Below the pieces are notes generated by a model. The model saw only the letters and a program-made list of their open reading frames with translations, made no database searches and was not told where the DNA came from. DNA of 64,000 bases from Gemmatimonadota bacterium. Lineage in GTDB: Bacteria; Gemmatimonadota; Gemmatimonadetes; Gemmatimonadales; GWC2-71-9. Position 1 is the first letter of the stretch. The number at the start of each line of letters is the position of its first letter. The translations under genes and the position numbers were made by a program. Positions 25,008-34,422 of this stretch are shown in pieces. The stretch covers positions 124,646 through 188,645 of the forward strand of contig JANYLJ010000056.1 of assembly GCA_025357945.1 (NCBI GenBank), given 5' to 3'.

Positions 25008-26053
25008 TGCGCGTCAACGGCAAGCATTTTCGCACGCTGTGGCTCGCGGCAGACGGCCGCTCGATCAACATCATTGACCAAACTCGGCTGCCTGCCGAGT
25101 TCTGGGTCGTGCGGCTGGAACATCTGGCTGAAGTCGTAGCCGCCATCCGCGCGATGCAAGTCCGCGGCGCACCGCTGATCGGCGTCACGGCGGCCTACGG
25201 AATCTGTCTCGCGCTCGCCGACGATCCGTCGGACAAGGCACTCCGAACTGCGTACGACCAGTTACTCGCAACGCGTCCCACGGCGGTCAATCTTCGCTGG
25301 GCTCTCGACCGGATGGCGACCGCGATCAGCGCGACCGCCGTGGATGATCGTGTTGGGACGGCCTACGCACTGGCAGCGAAACTCGCCGAGGACGACGTCG
25401 CCACCTGCGAACAGATCGGGGTACATGGCGAGCGAATGCTGCGCACACTCTGGGACCAGAAGGGAACGCGACAGCCGCTGCAGCTCCTCACTCATTGCAA
25501 CGCCGGTTGGCTCGCCACGATCGATTGGGGCACCGCGCTGGCAGCGGTATATCGCGCACACGACGGCGGCCTGCCGATTCATGTCTGGGTGGACGAAACC
25601 CGGCCACGCAACCAGGGCTATCTCACGTCGTGGGAGCTGGCGCAGCACGGCGTGCCGCACACTGTCATTGTGGACAATGCCGGCGGGCTCCTGATGCGCC
25701 AAGGGAAGGTGGATCTCTGCGTGGTCGGTACCGACCGGACCGCGCGCAACGGCGACGTGGCCAACAAGATTGGCACCTATCTGAAGGCGCTGGCAGCGCA
25801 TGACAACAGCGTGCCGTTCTACGCCGCGGTCCCGTCGATGAGCATCGACTGGGACCTCGCGAATGGCGACGATATCCCGATCGAGGAGCGCGACCCCGGC
25901 GAGGTGCACTCGCTCCCCGGCATCGCAGCCCACAACCCCGGATTCGACGTCACTCCGGCACGGCTGGTGACCGGCTTGATCACCGAGCGCGGCGTGTGCG
26001 CGGCGTCCGAACCGGGTCTGCTGGAACTCTTTCCCGAGCAGGGCGCCGGCTAG
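25007..26053 (+). CDS. mtnA: S-methyl-5-thioribose-1-phosphate isomerase
   Basis: Isomerase of 348 residues that converts an aldose-1-phosphate, 5-methylthioribose-1-phosphate or 5-deoxyribose-1-phosphate, into the ketose. Family markers are MQVRGAPLIGVTAAYG (50-65), LLTHCNAGWLAT with catalytic Cys164, and VVGTDRTARNGDVANKIGTY with catalytic Asp243. VHSLPGIAAHNPGFDVTP replaces the usual ...NPAFDVTP ending. The start is GTG 25007, overlapping the previous stop. Its neighbour across a 4-base convergent overlap is an aldolase/dehydrogenase that could act on the product. No mtnK is nearby. The eukaryotic eIF2B-like subfamily is less likely given the catalytic residues. Confidence 0.9.
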   Translation: MRVNGKHFRTLWLAADGRSINIIDQTRLPAEFWVVRLEHLAEVVAAIRAMQVRGAPLIGVTAAYGICLALADDPSDKALRTAYDQLLATRPTAVNLRWALDRMATAISATAVDDRVGTAYALAAKLAEDDVATCEQIGVHGERMLRTLWDQKGTRQPLQLLTHCNAGWLATIDWGTALAAVYRAHDGGLPIHVWVDETRPRNQGYLTSWELAQHGVPHTVIVDNAGGLLMRQGKVDLCVVGTDRTARNGDVANKIGTYLKALAAHDNSVPFYAAVPSMSIDWDLANGDDIPIEERDPGEVHSLPGIAAHNPGFDVTPARLVTGLITERGVCAASEPGLLELFPEQGAG

Positions 26054-28029
26054 ATCACCCGATCGCTACCGCCATCGATCGGGATCTGCGCGCCGGTGGT
26101 CTTGGCGAACGTGGGGCCTGCCAGTGCGAGCACAGCGCTCGCGACATCGCGGGTGGAAATCTCGACCCGCAACACGTTGTTCCTGCAATACTCCTCCACC
26201 GTCATGCCGTACTGCGCGGCCCGCGCCGCCAAAACTTCCGGCGTCCACAAGCCGGTGTCGAAGACCAGGTGCGGATGGACCGTGTTGACCCGGATGCCGT
26301 CCCGGCCGAGTTCTAGCGCGGCAACCCGCGCGAGTTGAGCGAGGCCGGCCTTCGCCACCGAATACGCCGCCGCGCCGGGCCCGGGAGCCGGAACGTTCTT
26401 GGAGCCGATGATCACGACGCAGGGATCGAATCCCAGTCGAAGAAATGGTACGGCACTCCTGAGCAGTACCAGGTGACTCGAAAGGTTCAACGACAAACTG
26501 TCGTCCCACGAACCTTGATCCATCGACTCGATCCGCTGGCTCGGTGGAAAGACGCCGGCGTTGCTCACTACAATGTCGAGCCCGCCGAAGCGGCTGACGC
26601 ACTCCGCGACCGAACGATGCACCGCATCGTGATCGCGGGCATCGGTGACCAGTCCCCACATCCCATCCTTCGCCAGTTGCACGACGCCGGCGCTGATGTC
26701 GGTTGCGACGACGGCCGCGCCCTGGCCGTACAACGACTCCGCCACCGCTCGGCCGATCCCGCTCGCGGCACCGGTCACCAGCGCGACCTTGCCCGACAGC
26801 ACCGGGCTGGCGCCGCCCTGTCTGAGCTTCTCCTGCTCGAGTTCCCAGTACTCGACCGCGAACAGGTCGGCTTCGGGAAGCGCGCGCCAACCACCCAGCC
26901 GCTCGGCGTACTCGATGGCGCGGGCTGTGTGTCGCGCGAGATCGGTGATGATCGCGGCTTCGCGCGCCGACGATGCGACCGACACCGACCCGTTTCCCTG
27001 CCACACCACCCACCGCGGCGCCGGATCAAGACAGGCGAGCCCAGGAGTGGCATGCCGGGTGTAGTACTCGCGATACCGTGTCGCGTAGCCCGCGACCGCA
27101 TCGGTCCAGTTGCCACCAGCCACCAGCGGCACCGGCTTGGTGCGAATTACGTGATCCGGGGTGAGCGGTCCGCGCGTCGCGATCGCGGCGACGTCCGCGC
27201 GGCTGCTGAAGGCGACAGCCTCCGGCGAGCGGTCGAGAAGCGCCACCACCGGCCCTCCCTTCGCCCAGCCGACGGCGTGCCGAAGCTGCGCCAGGCTCAG
27301 GAGTTCGGCCCGCTCGAGCGAGGCGGCGCGCGGCGCCGTGCCCGATGCAACGGGGGAAGCGTGCTGTTCCAGGTGTCGTTCCGCGCGGGTCACCAGCGCG
27401 ATCATCCGCTCGTAACTGCTCTTTGCATCGGGACCGAACGTGAAGATGCCGTGGTTGAGCAGGACGATCCCATCGAGCTGTTCCCAATCCGTCGCGCGCG
27501 TCAGCTCGCGCACTGCCCGCGCCAGCACGAATCCCGGCATCACGTAGGGGACCACCAGCACGGTGTCGCCGTAGATCTCGTGAATTCTCCGCGCCCCGCC
27601 CGGGGTGTTGCTCACCGTGACCACGGCGTCGGCGTGGGTATGATCGACAAACGTGAACGGGATGATGGCGTGGAGAATCGCCTCGACCGAAGGAGTCGGC
27701 GCGTTGGGATCAATCATCGCGGCGCGCTGCACGCGCACCATGTCGGTGTCGGTGAGCGAGGGGAGGTCGGCCATCCGGCGCAGGACGTCGAGCCTCACCG
27801 GTGCGAACCCGGCGGCTGCGACGGTGGCCAGATCCCAGCCGCTGCCCTTGATGTAGAGGATCTCTTCGAGGTCGCCGAAGAGGTTCTGAACGCTCGCCTT
27901 GACCGAAGTGTTCCCGCCGCCGTGCAGGACCAGCGCCGGATCGGCGCCGAGGAGTCGCGAGGTGTAGACCCGCAGGTCGAGCGGCGTGGTGCACCGGGCG
28001 GCGTCGGCGGCGTTCCAGCGGCTCTGCAT
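26050..28029 (-). CDS. Bifunctional class II aldolase / short-chain dehydrogenase (RhaD-RhaE-like)
   Basis: Fusion enzyme of 659 residues. The N-terminal class II aldolase domain (about 1-390) has LVLHGGGNTSVKA, the zinc ligands in FVDHTHADAVVTVSNTPGG and LLNHGIFTFG. The C-terminal SDR domain (about 412-659) has VALVTGAASGIGRAVAESL, IVVSNAGVFPPS and YSVAKAGLAQLARV (Tyr-x3-Lys). This layout matches bifunctional rhamnulose-1-phosphate aldolase/lactaldehyde dehydrogenases, which split a ketose-1-phosphate into DHAP and an aldehyde and then oxidise or reduce the aldehyde. ATG at 28029 was chosen because the 366 bases upstream overlap the GT4 gene. It could alternatively act on the MtnA product. 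Confidence 0.9.
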   Translation of the reverse strand: MQSRWNAADAARCTTPLDLRVYTSRLLGADPALVLHGGGNTSVKASVQNLFGDLEEILYIKGSGWDLATVAAAGFAPVRLDVLRRMADLPSLTDTDMVRVQRAAMIDPNAPTPSVEAILHAIIPFTFVDHTHADAVVTVSNTPGGARRIHEIYGDTVLVVPYVMPGFVLARAVRELTRATDWEQLDGIVLLNHGIFTFGPDAKSSYERMIALVTRAERHLEQHASPVASGTAPRAASLERAELLSLAQLRHAVGWAKGGPVVALLDRSPEAVAFSSRADVAAIATRGPLTPDHVIRTKPVPLVAGGNWTDAVAGYATRYREYYTRHATPGLACLDPAPRWVVWQGNGSVSVASSAREAAIITDLARHTARAIEYAERLGGWRALPEADLFAVEYWELEQEKLRQGGASPVLSGKVALVTGAASGIGRAVAESLYGQGAAVVATDISAGVVQLAKDGMWGLVTDARDHDAVHRSVAECVSRFGGLDIVVSNAGVFPPSQRIESMDQGSWDDSLSLNLSSHLVLLRSAVPFLRLGFDPCVVIIGSKNVPAPGPGAAAYSVAKAGLAQLARVAALELGRDGIRVNTVHPHLVFDTGLWTPEVLAARAAQYGMTVEEYCRNNVLRVEISTRDVASAVLALAGPTFAKTTGAQIPIDGGSDRVI

Positions 28030-28067
28030 CAGATCTCGCTTGCCGGACTGTGGGGCCGAGGCCACGC

Positions 28068-29279
28068 TTACGTCGAGCTTCCCGGCCGAAGCATCGCTAC
28101 GGTATCGTACACCGCGAGCGCCTGCGCCCGCCACGCCGCGCGCCCGAATCTGTCCACGATGCGCCGGTGCATGCCGTCGGCGTGAAAGCTGTTCCGTTGT
28201 TCTACTGCCCGGAGAATTCCGTCGGCTAGGGCGTGCGCGTCGTCGGGCGCGACCAGCACTCCGTCCTCCGTCGTCACGAACTCCTCGGGGCCGCCGCAAC
28301 GCGTCAGAACAAGCGGTGTGCCGCAGGCCAATGATTCGGCCGCCACGCTGCAGAACGTTTCGCGCCGCGTCGACGATACCACCACAAAGGCGCACCGACG
28401 CATTGCTTCGGCGACGGCGGCCGGCTCGGCACCACCCTCGAACCGCACCGCCGCTTCGAGACCAAGCGTCCGAACCAGTCCGCGGATCTCCCGCAGATCC
28501 CGCCCGTAAGTCAGGAAGGCATTCGCCGCGAGGATCCGAAGGTGTAATGCGGGCAACACACGACGGGCTTCGGCCAGGGCCCGCAACAGCACATCAACGC
28601 GCTTTACTTTTCGAATCATCCCGACGTACAGTAGTTCGTGCGGATCGCGCCGTCGCGCAATCGGTGTGAAGATCGAGTCATCGACAACATTGGGGAGCAC
28701 CCGCGTTTCAATGCGCCCGTTGGCCCATGCATCCACGTCGTTGCGCAGGAATCCGCTTACCGTCGTCACGAGGCGTATGTGGGGCAGTGCCGCCGCCACC
28801 TGCCGTCCATCACGCACCAAATCGACCAACCACGGCGTCCAGAGCGCGTGCTCGGAGGTCATGACCGGAATGCCAAGTGCGCGTCCGATCACGCTCGCCA
28901 CGACGCCTCCGGGATAGATGAAGTGCGCGTGGATCAGGTCGAACGGTGTAGCCGCATGCAGCTGGCGCGCGAGCGCCAGCACGGACGGAATGGCCAGCCT
29001 GGCATCGAACCCGTGAGTGAAGTGCTCCACAGACCCGGGTACCCGCGGATAGTGAATCTCGACGCTCCCCCGCGTCTCCCGCCGGGGGATGCGCCGGAAC
29101 CGCGCGAGCGCCCGAATGGGCACGAGCGGCGGCACCCAGGGCGTGGGTACGATCACTTGGACGTCCGCCGCCGAGGCCGCCGCCTGGACCATGCGTTCGA
29201 CCCACAATCCTCGCAACGGCTCAGTGTTGGTCGGATAATGCCACGACAGCACCAGGACCCGTAATCGCCGGTCCGTCAC
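28068..29279 (-). CDS. Family 4 glycosyltransferase
   Basis: Retaining GT-B enzyme of 403 residues. It opens with LRVLVLSWHYPTNTEPLRG (glycine-poor GT4 N-terminus with a WxxPxxxxP-like loop). The donor domain has LLYVGMIRKVKRVDVLLRAL and the E-x7-E segment RRETFCSVAAESLACGTPLV, with the first E as catalytic support. The start is GTG at 29279, preceded by GGGAG at about 8 bases and 14 bases after the upstream methyltransferase stop, so the two are probably co-transcribed. No membrane segment is visible. Donor unknown. Confidence 0.88.
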   Translation of the reverse strand: MTDRRLRVLVLSWHYPTNTEPLRGLWVERMVQAAASAADVQVIVPTPWVPPLVPIRALARFRRIPRRETRGSVEIHYPRVPGSVEHFTHGFDARLAIPSVLALARQLHAATPFDLIHAHFIYPGGVVASVIGRALGIPVMTSEHALWTPWLVDLVRDGRQVAAALPHIRLVTTVSGFLRNDVDAWANGRIETRVLPNVVDDSIFTPIARRRDPHELLYVGMIRKVKRVDVLLRALAEARRVLPALHLRILAANAFLTYGRDLREIRGLVRTLGLEAAVRFEGGAEPAAVAEAMRRCAFVVVSSTRRETFCSVAAESLACGTPLVLTRCGGPEEFVTTEDGVLVAPDDAHALADGILRAVEQRNSFHADGMHRRIVDRFGRAAWRAQALAVYDTVAMLRPGSST

Positions 29280-29293
29280 GGTTCGCGCTCCCG

Positions 29294-30064
29294 TCAACGC
29301 GCTGCTTGCCAGGGTGTCATCACCGCCCACCGCATCAGCATCGGGTGACCCGCGCGGTCTCGGCGGCACTCATCGAGCGCTTCCTGGGCTTCCCACGCCG
29401 CCAGGCCGTCGAGGGCCGGGTATCGCGCCGGGTCGCGCGACGTTTCGGAAATGATCCGGACGTCGTGGGTCGCCGCGAAGCGGGCGGTGAGCGTCTCGGT
29501 GATCCCGGGAACGAACCCATCGTGGAGCTCCACCAGGAGCCGCGCGTTGCGGAGCCAGGGAGCCATGTCGGGTAGAAGGACCTCGGTCTCGAAGCCCTCG
29601 CAATCGCAGATCACGAGGTCGGCGGGATCGGGGAGCTTCCCGAGGGCGTCGGCGGTGCAGTATCCGTGAAGGACGATGCGGTCCGCTACGCCATTCGCTC
29701 GAGCGAGCTCGCTGCAGAGGGCGCGGCGTCCGGCGTCCGTCTCGAAGGCATGGACCCGCAACTCTGGAATTGCTCGGGCGACGCCGACAGCATAGTAGCC
29801 CTCCGCGCTCCCGATATTCACGACCGTGCGGGGAGCGGACTGGAAGATCTCACCGAGGACCCCGTGGAGCTCCTGCTCGTAAGAGCCGATGAGTTTGGCC
29901 ACAATCCGGCCCACGGCCGTACGCCGAGTGTACCGCATCCCTGCGAAAGGACCGCCGGAGACGACGAGGCTATGGCGGCGGATGAAGCGCCGCGCGAGGC
30001 GCGCATACCTGCCGAAACGCGACTGGAGGAACCAGTAGGCTGCGGGAAGTCGCGTCATTTCCAA
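29294..30064 (-). CDS. FkbM-like SAM-dependent methyltransferase
   Basis: Protein of 256 residues with a Rossmann methyltransferase core. Motif I is VVNIGSAEGYYAVGVARAIP, motif II VHAFETDAG, and the acidic motif is LVICDCEGFETEVL, the D-x-E-G-x-E pattern of FkbM-type O-methyltransferases. Then comes LLVELHDGFVPG. The N-terminal 60 residues are basic and may touch the membrane. ATG 30064. It is followed after 14 bases by a GT4 gene. A sugar hydroxyl is the likely methyl acceptor. Confidence 0.82.
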   Translation of the reverse strand: MEMTRLPAAYWFLQSRFGRYARLARRFIRRHSLVVSGGPFAGMRYTRRTAVGRIVAKLIGSYEQELHGVLGEIFQSAPRTVVNIGSAEGYYAVGVARAIPELRVHAFETDAGRRALCSELARANGVADRIVLHGYCTADALGKLPDPADLVICDCEGFETEVLLPDMAPWLRNARLLVELHDGFVPGITETLTARFAATHDVRIISETSRDPARYPALDGLAAWEAQEALDECRRDRAGHPMLMRWAVMTPWQAAR

Positions 30065-30257
30065 GCCCCGCCTTCAGGGTGGACGCGGGCCCGGGGTGAC
30101 ACGATGAACGCTGGGTAGAATGGGAAGTTCAATCGCGGCCTGGCATGTATGACAACGAATGTCTTCCGCATAAGTCGACTCCCAGTGAGCTAGCGCGATT
30201 CGGACTGCAACGGACGTTCAGCAAGGCGCGATAGGAAAGCATCCGGCGGAGTAGTGC

Positions 30258-31277
30258 CTACCGCTCCGTCAGCAGCCGCTCGAAATCGGCTTTGACCGTG
30301 GTGGCGTTCTTGGTGTCGTAGTACCAGCGAATCGTGCGATCGAGCCCGTCGCTGAACGATACCTGCGGCTCCCAGCCGAGCAGGCGCTTGCCAAGCGAGT
30401 TGTCGCAGACACGGTTGTAGGGTCCGGTAGGCTTGGTGGGGTCGGGCTGCAGCCGGGCCTTCACGCTGGTACGGTCAAGGATCATCTGCGCCGCGTCGAT
30501 CACCCGCGTGCGCTCCATGGTACCGAGGTTGACGGCGGTGCCGTCGTCAATCCTCTCGGCCGCACGAATGGTTCCCTCGACGATGTCGCTGACGTAGGTC
30601 CAGTTGCGGATCTGTTCGCCGGTGCCCCAGACAATGAACGGGTCCTGCTTGACGAAAGCGCGCGCGATCATCGCAATCACCGCGTGGTTTTCCAGGCACC
30701 GTTCGCCATAGGCCGTGAAGTAACGGAGCGACGCGCACTTGAAGCCGTAGTCCCGGTGATAGGCCTGCAGCGTCAGCTCGCACATCAGCTTGGCCCAGCC
30801 GTAGAGGTTGTCGGCGGCGTAGGGCGGCTGCACCAGGTCCTCGGTCAGGTAGAGCACGTGCGAAGGGTCGTGCTGCAGGTGCTCGGGATAGACGCAGCCG
30901 GAGGAGGCGTACGTGAACTTCTCCACCCCGCCGCGATGGGCGGCGCGGATCACCAGACCGTCGAGCGCCAGGTTGGTGGCACACGCCGCCTGGTGGAGAT
31001 CGATGTACCCCCGGCCGCCGTGGTTCGCCGCCAAGTGAAACACGTGCTCCATCCCGTCGACGGCGCCCTCAGCGGCGCCCGGCGAGAGGAGGTCGACTTC
31101 GAGGAACTCCACGGCCTTGCGGTCGAGCAGGCGCTGCACATTGGCGCGGGTGCCACTCGAGAGATCGTCGGCAATGCGGACCGACGCGCCGCGGGCGACC
31201 AGCGCGTCGACCAGGTGCGAGCCGATGAACGAACAGCCGCCGGTGACGAGTGCGCGCTTCCCCTGCCAGTACCCCAC
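30258..31277 (-). CDS. NAD-dependent epimerase (GDP-mannose 3,5-epimerase-like extended SDR)
   Basis: Extended SDR of 339 residues. The NAD motif is ALVTGGCSFIGSHLVDALV. The active site reads TYASSGCVYPEHLQ and YGWAKLMCELTLQAY (Tyr-x3-Lys), and the substrate loop is RYFTAYGERCLENHAVIAMI. A Ser-Ser-Gly-Cys-Val-Tyr-Pro-Glu stretch resembles the ASSACIYPE motif of GDP-mannose 3,5-epimerases, in which the Cys is catalytic. UDP-glucuronate or UDP-galactose epimerases are alternatives. Its ATG is 3 bases downstream of the radical SAM stop, so they form one operon. A 193-base gap with no visible gene follows it. Confidence 0.87.
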   Translation of the reverse strand: MGYWQGKRALVTGGCSFIGSHLVDALVARGASVRIADDLSSGTRANVQRLLDRKAVEFLEVDLLSPGAAEGAVDGMEHVFHLAANHGGRGYIDLHQAACATNLALDGLVIRAAHRGGVEKFTYASSGCVYPEHLQHDPSHVLYLTEDLVQPPYAADNLYGWAKLMCELTLQAYHRDYGFKCASLRYFTAYGERCLENHAVIAMIARAFVKQDPFIVWGTGEQIRNWTYVSDIVEGTIRAAERIDDGTAVNLGTMERTRVIDAAQMILDRTSVKARLQPDPTKPTGPYNRVCDNSLGKRLLGWEPQVSFSDGLDRTIRWYYDTKNATTVKADFERLLTER

Positions 31278-31280
31278 GAC

Positions 31281-32369
31281 TCAGTTACCCGACGCGCGCT
31301 TGGCGCCGATGAACGCCCGCGTAAGCTGCACCGGCTGGAACACGATGCTGGGCCACATGAACACTTCGGTGGTGCAGTAGCACTTCTTGGCTTCGATCTG
31401 CTGCCGCAGCGTCTTCGCCTCCGCGGAGTCCCAGATCTCGAAGAAGGACTTGTCGCGCAGGTTGCCAAGCGGCGCGTGAGTCTCGCAGACCGAAACGTCG
31501 CCGTTGGCGTAAATCACGCCCGTCAGGACCCCGGCGCGACAGGGGATGAACTGTGATTCCGACCGCATGGTCTCCACCTTGGCCCACTGCAGCATCGGTT
31601 CGACGCTGGTGCCGAAGCGACCGACCTCGCGGTCCTTCCAGGTTTCGGCGATGAAGCGGTAGAGGTCCTGGTACTGCGCCAGTGCCGGCCCGGAGAGTGA
31701 GGGATTCTTGGGATCGCCACGGATGACGGCGAGGTTCTGGTGCTCCATCGCCGGGCAGCGATCGTGCAGGTAGACCGCAAGCTGGCGGATCTCATCCATG
31801 TTCTCGCTCATCGCCACCGTGTTGGCATGGATGCGGAGCCGCGGATCCTCGCGCTGCAGCACCGCCAGCATCTCGTAAGTTTCCATCGCCTTCTCGAACG
31901 ACTTGGGGTTGCCGCGGAAGCGATTGTGATATTCCGGCATGCCGTCGAGTGACAGTTCGGCCACGAAGAGCTTCAGTTCCTTGTTCTTGAGCACGCCGCG
32001 AATTGACGCCTCGGTCTTGTCGGTGAAGTATCCGTTGGTGGGCACGTAGATCTGCTGGGCGCCGTTGTTCTGGATGAACAGGGTGCAGATCGCGGCGAAA
32101 TCCTTGTTGATGAACGGCTCGCCGCCCGAAAGATTGAGCGTCTCGATCCGGCCGAGCTCCTCGGAGAGCTTGGTGAACTCCGCCAGGCTCAGGTCGTTGC
32201 GCTTGTTGAGTTCACGCCAGTAGAAACAATGCTCACAGGTGAGGTTGCAGATCGAGTTGATGAACACGATCAGGAAGGGAGGCGTGTCACCCCGATGGTG
32301 CGCCCGCGCCCGAAGGGTCAACCGTGCGTGCCGGCGGAGCCGGGTGGCGAAATTCATCGCATGCCTCAC
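31281..32369 (-). CDS. Radical SAM/SPASM-domain protein
   Basis: Iron-sulfur enzyme of 362 residues. The radical SAM cluster motif CNLTCEHC (Cys41, 45, 48) is complete. [14 protein letters not shown] is the SAM-binding GGE motif. A C-terminal SPASM-like set of cysteines ([40 protein letters not shown]) probably binds an auxiliary cluster. The reaction is unknown. In a polysaccharide operon it could modify a sugar, a lipid carrier or a peptide. Genes before and after are a GT2 and an epimerase. ATG at 32369 or 32357 could start it. Confidence 0.88.
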   Translation of the reverse strand: MRHAMNFATRLRRHARLTLRARAHHRGDTPPFLIVFINSICNLTCEHCFYWRELNKRNDLSLAEFTKLSEELGRIETLNLSGGEPFINKDFAAICTLFIQNNGAQQIYVPTNGYFTDKTEASIRGVLKNKELKLFVAELSLDGMPEYHNRFRGNPKSFEKAMETYEMLAVLQREDPRLRIHANTVAMSENMDEIRQLAVYLHDRCPAMEHQNLAVIRGDPKNPSLSGPALAQYQDLYRFIAETWKDREVGRFGTSVEPMLQWAKVETMRSESQFIPCRAGVLTGVIYANGDVSVCETHAPLGNLRDKSFFEIWDSAEAKTLRQQIEAKKCYCTTEVFMWPSIVFQPVQLTRAFIGAKRASGN

Positions 32370-32414
32370 AAGGGAAAAATGAAGGTTGGCAACGCAAGTT
32401 ACATACCGGCCGGG

Positions 32415-33326
32415 TCACCGCCATTGAAGGCGGCTTTTCCCCTCGCCGGCGAGGTAACCGACCCCCTCGCCCAGCGACCAGGCGACCAGCAGCACCAGCA
32501 GCCAGGGCGACGCCGCCGTCAGTCGGGCGATATGGCGCCGAGACCGCAGCGTGGCTGCCACGATCCGACCCAGCAGCAGGGCCGGCAGCAGCACCGTCGC
32601 GGCCGCCAAGGCGACGCGCCGGAGCACACCTTTTCCCGCAACACGCCCCGAGGCGTATCCGCGAGCCTGGGCGTAGGCCAGCCGGACCGCCGCCCCCGCT
32701 GAGTTGCGCTTGCTGTGCACCACGATGGCGGCCGACGACAGATACATCCCCGAACCGCGCTGCGTGCATTCCCGCTCGAGCACCGCTTCCAACACCTCGT
32801 CTTTCAATTGCGGCGCCAGCTCCGCCAAAAAACTGCGCTGCCACGACATGTTCGCGCCCGAGAGCGACGGTATTGCTCCCGAAGCAATCGGCGGCATGAA
32901 GCGAGCATAATCGTAGAAATACACCGCCCAGTCGATCGGGCTGCCGCCCGCGGCGAGGTCTACCGGTCCACCGACGCCGGCAACGGACGCCCGATGACCC
33001 GCAACGATGGCATTGCGCCACCCCGGTGCGCAGACGCAGTGATCTTCGATGAACGCGACGATCGTTCCGGTTGCCCGGGCGAGTCCCGCCGCGCGAAGCT
33101 CGGGCACGGTGCCAGCGGCGGGAGCCACGTCAATCAACCGCGCGTCGCCCGCCGCCAGGTTCACGGCATCGAGTGCGAAATTGCGCGCCACGATGATCTC
33201 GTCGGAGGCTGCGCCGACCTGCGTGACGACGGAATTGAGGCAACGACGAAGTTCGTGACCACCGGTCCACGCGGCGATCACCACCGAGAGCCGTGGCTCC
33301 GCTGGGCGCGCGTCGCCGGCGGGCAT
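32415..33326 (-). CDS. Membrane-anchored GT2-like glycosyltransferase, ED-motif paralogue A
   Basis: Protein of 303 residues. The N-terminus LSVVIAAWTGGHELRRCLNS is the GT2 start. The normal DxD is replaced by AFIEDHCVCAPGW. The acceptor half has PSLSGANMSWQRSFL. Two C-terminal hydrophobic segments (about 230-250 and 270-290) end in AWSLGEGVGYLAGEG. Three genes at 38446, 39324 and 40181 share this plan, including the C-terminal AW..GE..GY. It is 1 base upstream of the Gfo/Idh stop. The E-D-H acid pair probably still coordinates the metal-nucleotide, but this is inferred. Confidence 0.78.
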   Translation of the reverse strand: MPAGDARPAEPRLSVVIAAWTGGHELRRCLNSVVTQVGAASDEIIVARNFALDAVNLAAGDARLIDVAPAAGTVPELRAAGLARATGTIVAFIEDHCVCAPGWRNAIVAGHRASVAGVGGPVDLAAGGSPIDWAVYFYDYARFMPPIASGAIPSLSGANMSWQRSFLAELAPQLKDEVLEAVLERECTQRGSGMYLSSAAIVVHSKRNSAGAAVRLAYAQARGYASGRVAGKGVLRRVALAAATVLLPALLLGRIVAATLRSRRHIARLTAASPWLLVLLVAWSLGEGVGYLAGEGKSRLQWR

Positions 33327-33327
33327 G

Positions 33328-34422
33328 CTAGCGAGTCAGATCCGGTGGCGGTGGCGCGAAGGATTCGATTTCGACGCTCCGGGCGTCTGCCGCGGACTGG
33401 TATGCCGCGAAAACAAGCCTCAGCGACTCGCGGTTGTCGCGGGCCGACGCCGGTGGCCGGGTGCCCGCGTCGAGCGCGTCGAGGAACGCGCCGAAGTGCC
33501 GGGCGGTCGCCGGGGCGAACGGATTCTGCGGGTCGGCCGCGAGCACCCGCGAACGATTCCCTTGCTCGAGCACCGCGCGTCCGCCACCGACCAGGCGCAG
33601 GTCGACGAACGGCCGGCGTTGCCTGGTGTGTACTCCGACCGCGGCGCGCACCTGGCCGCCGATCGAGGTGTGAATCGCCGCGTGCTCGCCGTCGAGCCGG
33701 AAATCCAGGTAGCGCTCGGGCCCCTTGCTGAGCCGATCGAGCACCGCGGAGGCCGCACGTCCGTCGGCAAAATCCATGGCGACCAGGTTGATTGCGTCCC
33801 ACGACACGCTGGCGTCGGGCCGCGGCATGTGCGCCAGGATCCGGGTAGGTGTGGCGCCAAAGAAGAAGCGCACCAGGTCGAGTACATGGATCCCGAATTC
33901 CATGCCGACCCGGCGCTGCATGGCGCCTCGCCAACCCGCCTCGGTGTGGGCCGTGGGCCGCATGGTGTGCCACGCGTGGAGATAGAGCAGCCGGCCGAAT
34001 GCCGCACTACCGATCTCGTCGCGCGCGGCGGTGTGAATCCGCATCGCGGGAAACTGGTTGTTCACCACCACTTGCAAGCCACACTTCTCGGCCGCGACGA
34101 TGATTGCGTCGGCGTCCGCCAGTGTGCTCGCCAGCGGCTTCTCACAGAACACGTGACAGCCAGCGCCGAGGGCAAGCTCGGCATGAGCACGATGGAAATC
34201 CGGAGGTGAGCAGACCGCGACGATGTCGGGTCGCGTGCGGTCGATCATCTCGCCTGGGTCGGCAAACACCGCCGGCACGCCGTGGCCACTTGCCCAGGTT
34301 CGCGCTTGGGCGTCGGGGTCGCACCCGCCGACGACGGCGACCCGGCCGACAAGTGACGCATAGGCTGGCAGGTGAATGTTGCGCGTGACCGCGCCGAGTC
34401 CGATGATGGCGATGCGCTTCAC
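33328..34422 (-). CDS. Gfo/Idh/MocA-family oxidoreductase
   Basis: NAD(P)-dependent sugar oxidoreductase of 364 residues. The Rossmann start is RIAIIGLGAVTRNIHLPAYA. VCSPPDFHRAHAELALGAGCHVFCEKPLA carries the conserved EKP motif, here CEKPLA, with catalytic Lys. C-terminal residues form the substrate alpha/beta domain (GWRGAMQRRVGMEFGIHVLD, with the HxxD element). GTG start at 34422 overlaps the preceding GT4 stop by 4 bases (GTGA). It probably oxidises or reduces a nucleotide sugar. A second, dissimilar member sits at 36734. Confidence 0.9.
   Translation of the reverse strand: MKRIAIIGLGAVTRNIHLPAYASLVGRVAVVGGCDPDAQARTWASGHGVPAVFADPGEMIDRTRPDIVAVCSPPDFHRAHAELALGAGCHVFCEKPLASTLADADAIIVAAEKCGLQVVVNNQFPAMRIHTAARDEIGSAAFGRLLYLHAWHTMRPTAHTEAGWRGAMQRRVGMEFGIHVLDLVRFFFGATPTRILAHMPRPDASVSWDAINLVAMDFADGRAASAVLDRLSKGPERYLDFRLDGEHAAIHTSIGGQVRAAVGVHTRQRRPFVDLRLVGGGRAVLEQGNRSRVLAADPQNPFAPATARHFGAFLDALDAGTRPPASARDNRESLRLVFAAYQSAADARSVEIESFAPPPPDLTR

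Noticed and set aside
25007-28029. An mtnA-aldolase operon
   Set aside because: The genes are convergent with a 4-base overlap, so they cannot share a transcript; only a functional link is proposed.
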